This document shows, in pieces, positions 49,012-49,112 of a DNA stretch of 49,112 nucleotides. The position numbers and the translations under genes were made by a program. This DNA is from Clostridiales bacterium (GTDB lineage Bacteria; Bacillota; Clostridia; Lachnospirales; Lachnospiraceae). Positions within the stretch are counted from its first letter, which is position 1. Each line of letters begins with the position of its first letter. Under the pieces are notes generated by a model. That model had not been told where the DNA came from, ran no database searches, and was given only the letters and a program-made list of their open reading frames with translations. The DNA is taken from the NCBI GenBank assembly GCA_020860565.1, contig JAJBUA010000009.1, positions 1-49,112 of the forward strand, given 5' to 3'.

Positions 49012-49112
49012 GCTGTGACATGATAGCTGAGAAGCGTGAGGTTGCTGCCCGCCGTGGCAGGTTTTCCGTGGAGCGAATGTCAAGTTAGGAAACTGACGAC
49101 AAGTCACTGTAC
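49012..49112 (+). promoter_or_regulatory. Structured 5' leader (possible ribosomal-protein operon leader), runs off window
   Basis: After the promoter come several local hairpins: CTGCC/GGCAG, an imperfect GTCAAGTT/AACTGAC, and GTGAC...GTCAC closing the whole. No start codon with ribosome site is present. From memory it resembles leaders before clostridial ribosomal-protein operons such as S10 (rpsJ), but I cannot verify this; the downstream gene is not in view. Confidence 0.35.

Noticed and set aside
1-49112. CRISPR arrays, tRNA and rRNA genes
   Set aside because: No regularly spaced repeats with unique spacers, no cloverleaf with TTCRA-type T-loop and CCA region, and no rRNA-like conserved stretches seen on reading.

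Overview
The window looks like an accessory island in the chromosome of a gut Firmicute, most likely a Lachnospiraceae relative. The reasons are near-50% GC, AGGAGG-type ribosome binding sites, TTGACA/TATAAT promoters with 17-bp spacers, and gene families typical of clostridial mobile elements (YodL/LPD proteins, TTRAP, MobC-relaxase, large serine recombinases, Rpn nucleases). The genus is inference; no rRNA or tRNA gene is present.

Left part (1-18798) is a mobilizable element. A cut-off PIN-domain gene is followed by an operon (XF1762-like protein, a 1518-residue polyvalent protein with ArdC-like, zinc-peptidase, YodL and nucleotidyltransferase modules, TTRAP, and a second YodL protein). Next come an AlbA_2-type ATP-binding regulator, a decayed Rpn nuclease end and a giant hairpin terminator. 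A minus-strand mobC-relaxase pair follows, with a hairpin-rich candidate oriT and a 270-bp fold-back sequence upstream. A DUF6870-like gene then leads into four tightly coupled serine recombinases and a small membrane protein.

Middle part (18800-26805) carries three 38-bp palindromes and a likely short RNA ahead of an AAA_14/DUF4143 ATPase, then a zinc-finger-like protein and a minus-strand XRE repressor. The most unusual operon in the window follows: a RepA-like ATPase, a stand-alone resolvase domain whose catalytic Ser and Arg are replaced, an intact 654-residue serine recombinase with no zinc ribbon, and two small proteins that appear to be free copies of that recombinase's C-terminal domain. 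I propose this as a split or multi-subunit recombinase system.

Region 26810-35730 is a graveyard with some live genes: in-frame chimeras of surface-polysaccharide gene fragments (ugd, acyltransferase, rmlD, rmlC), an XRE regulator with a strong promoter, a Rpn nuclease and its fragments, a Fic protein with operator-like palindromes, a second AAA_14 ATPase paired with a zinc metalloprotease, and a broken AbiEi antitoxin gene that runs into a 950-residue VPA1262-like gene with a PLD-like motif.

Right part (38663-49112) looks like stable chromosome: a membrane-anchored LVIVD propeller protein, then a surface-polysaccharide control operon (CpsB phosphatase, CpsC/Wzz, CpsD kinase, LCP protein, Ser-rich secreted protein), an RlmI-like methyltransferase, an M20 peptidase and a secreted cell-wall-binding-repeat protein. 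The window ends with a 180-nt multi-helix palindromic element and a promoter plus structured leader for a gene beyond the edge.
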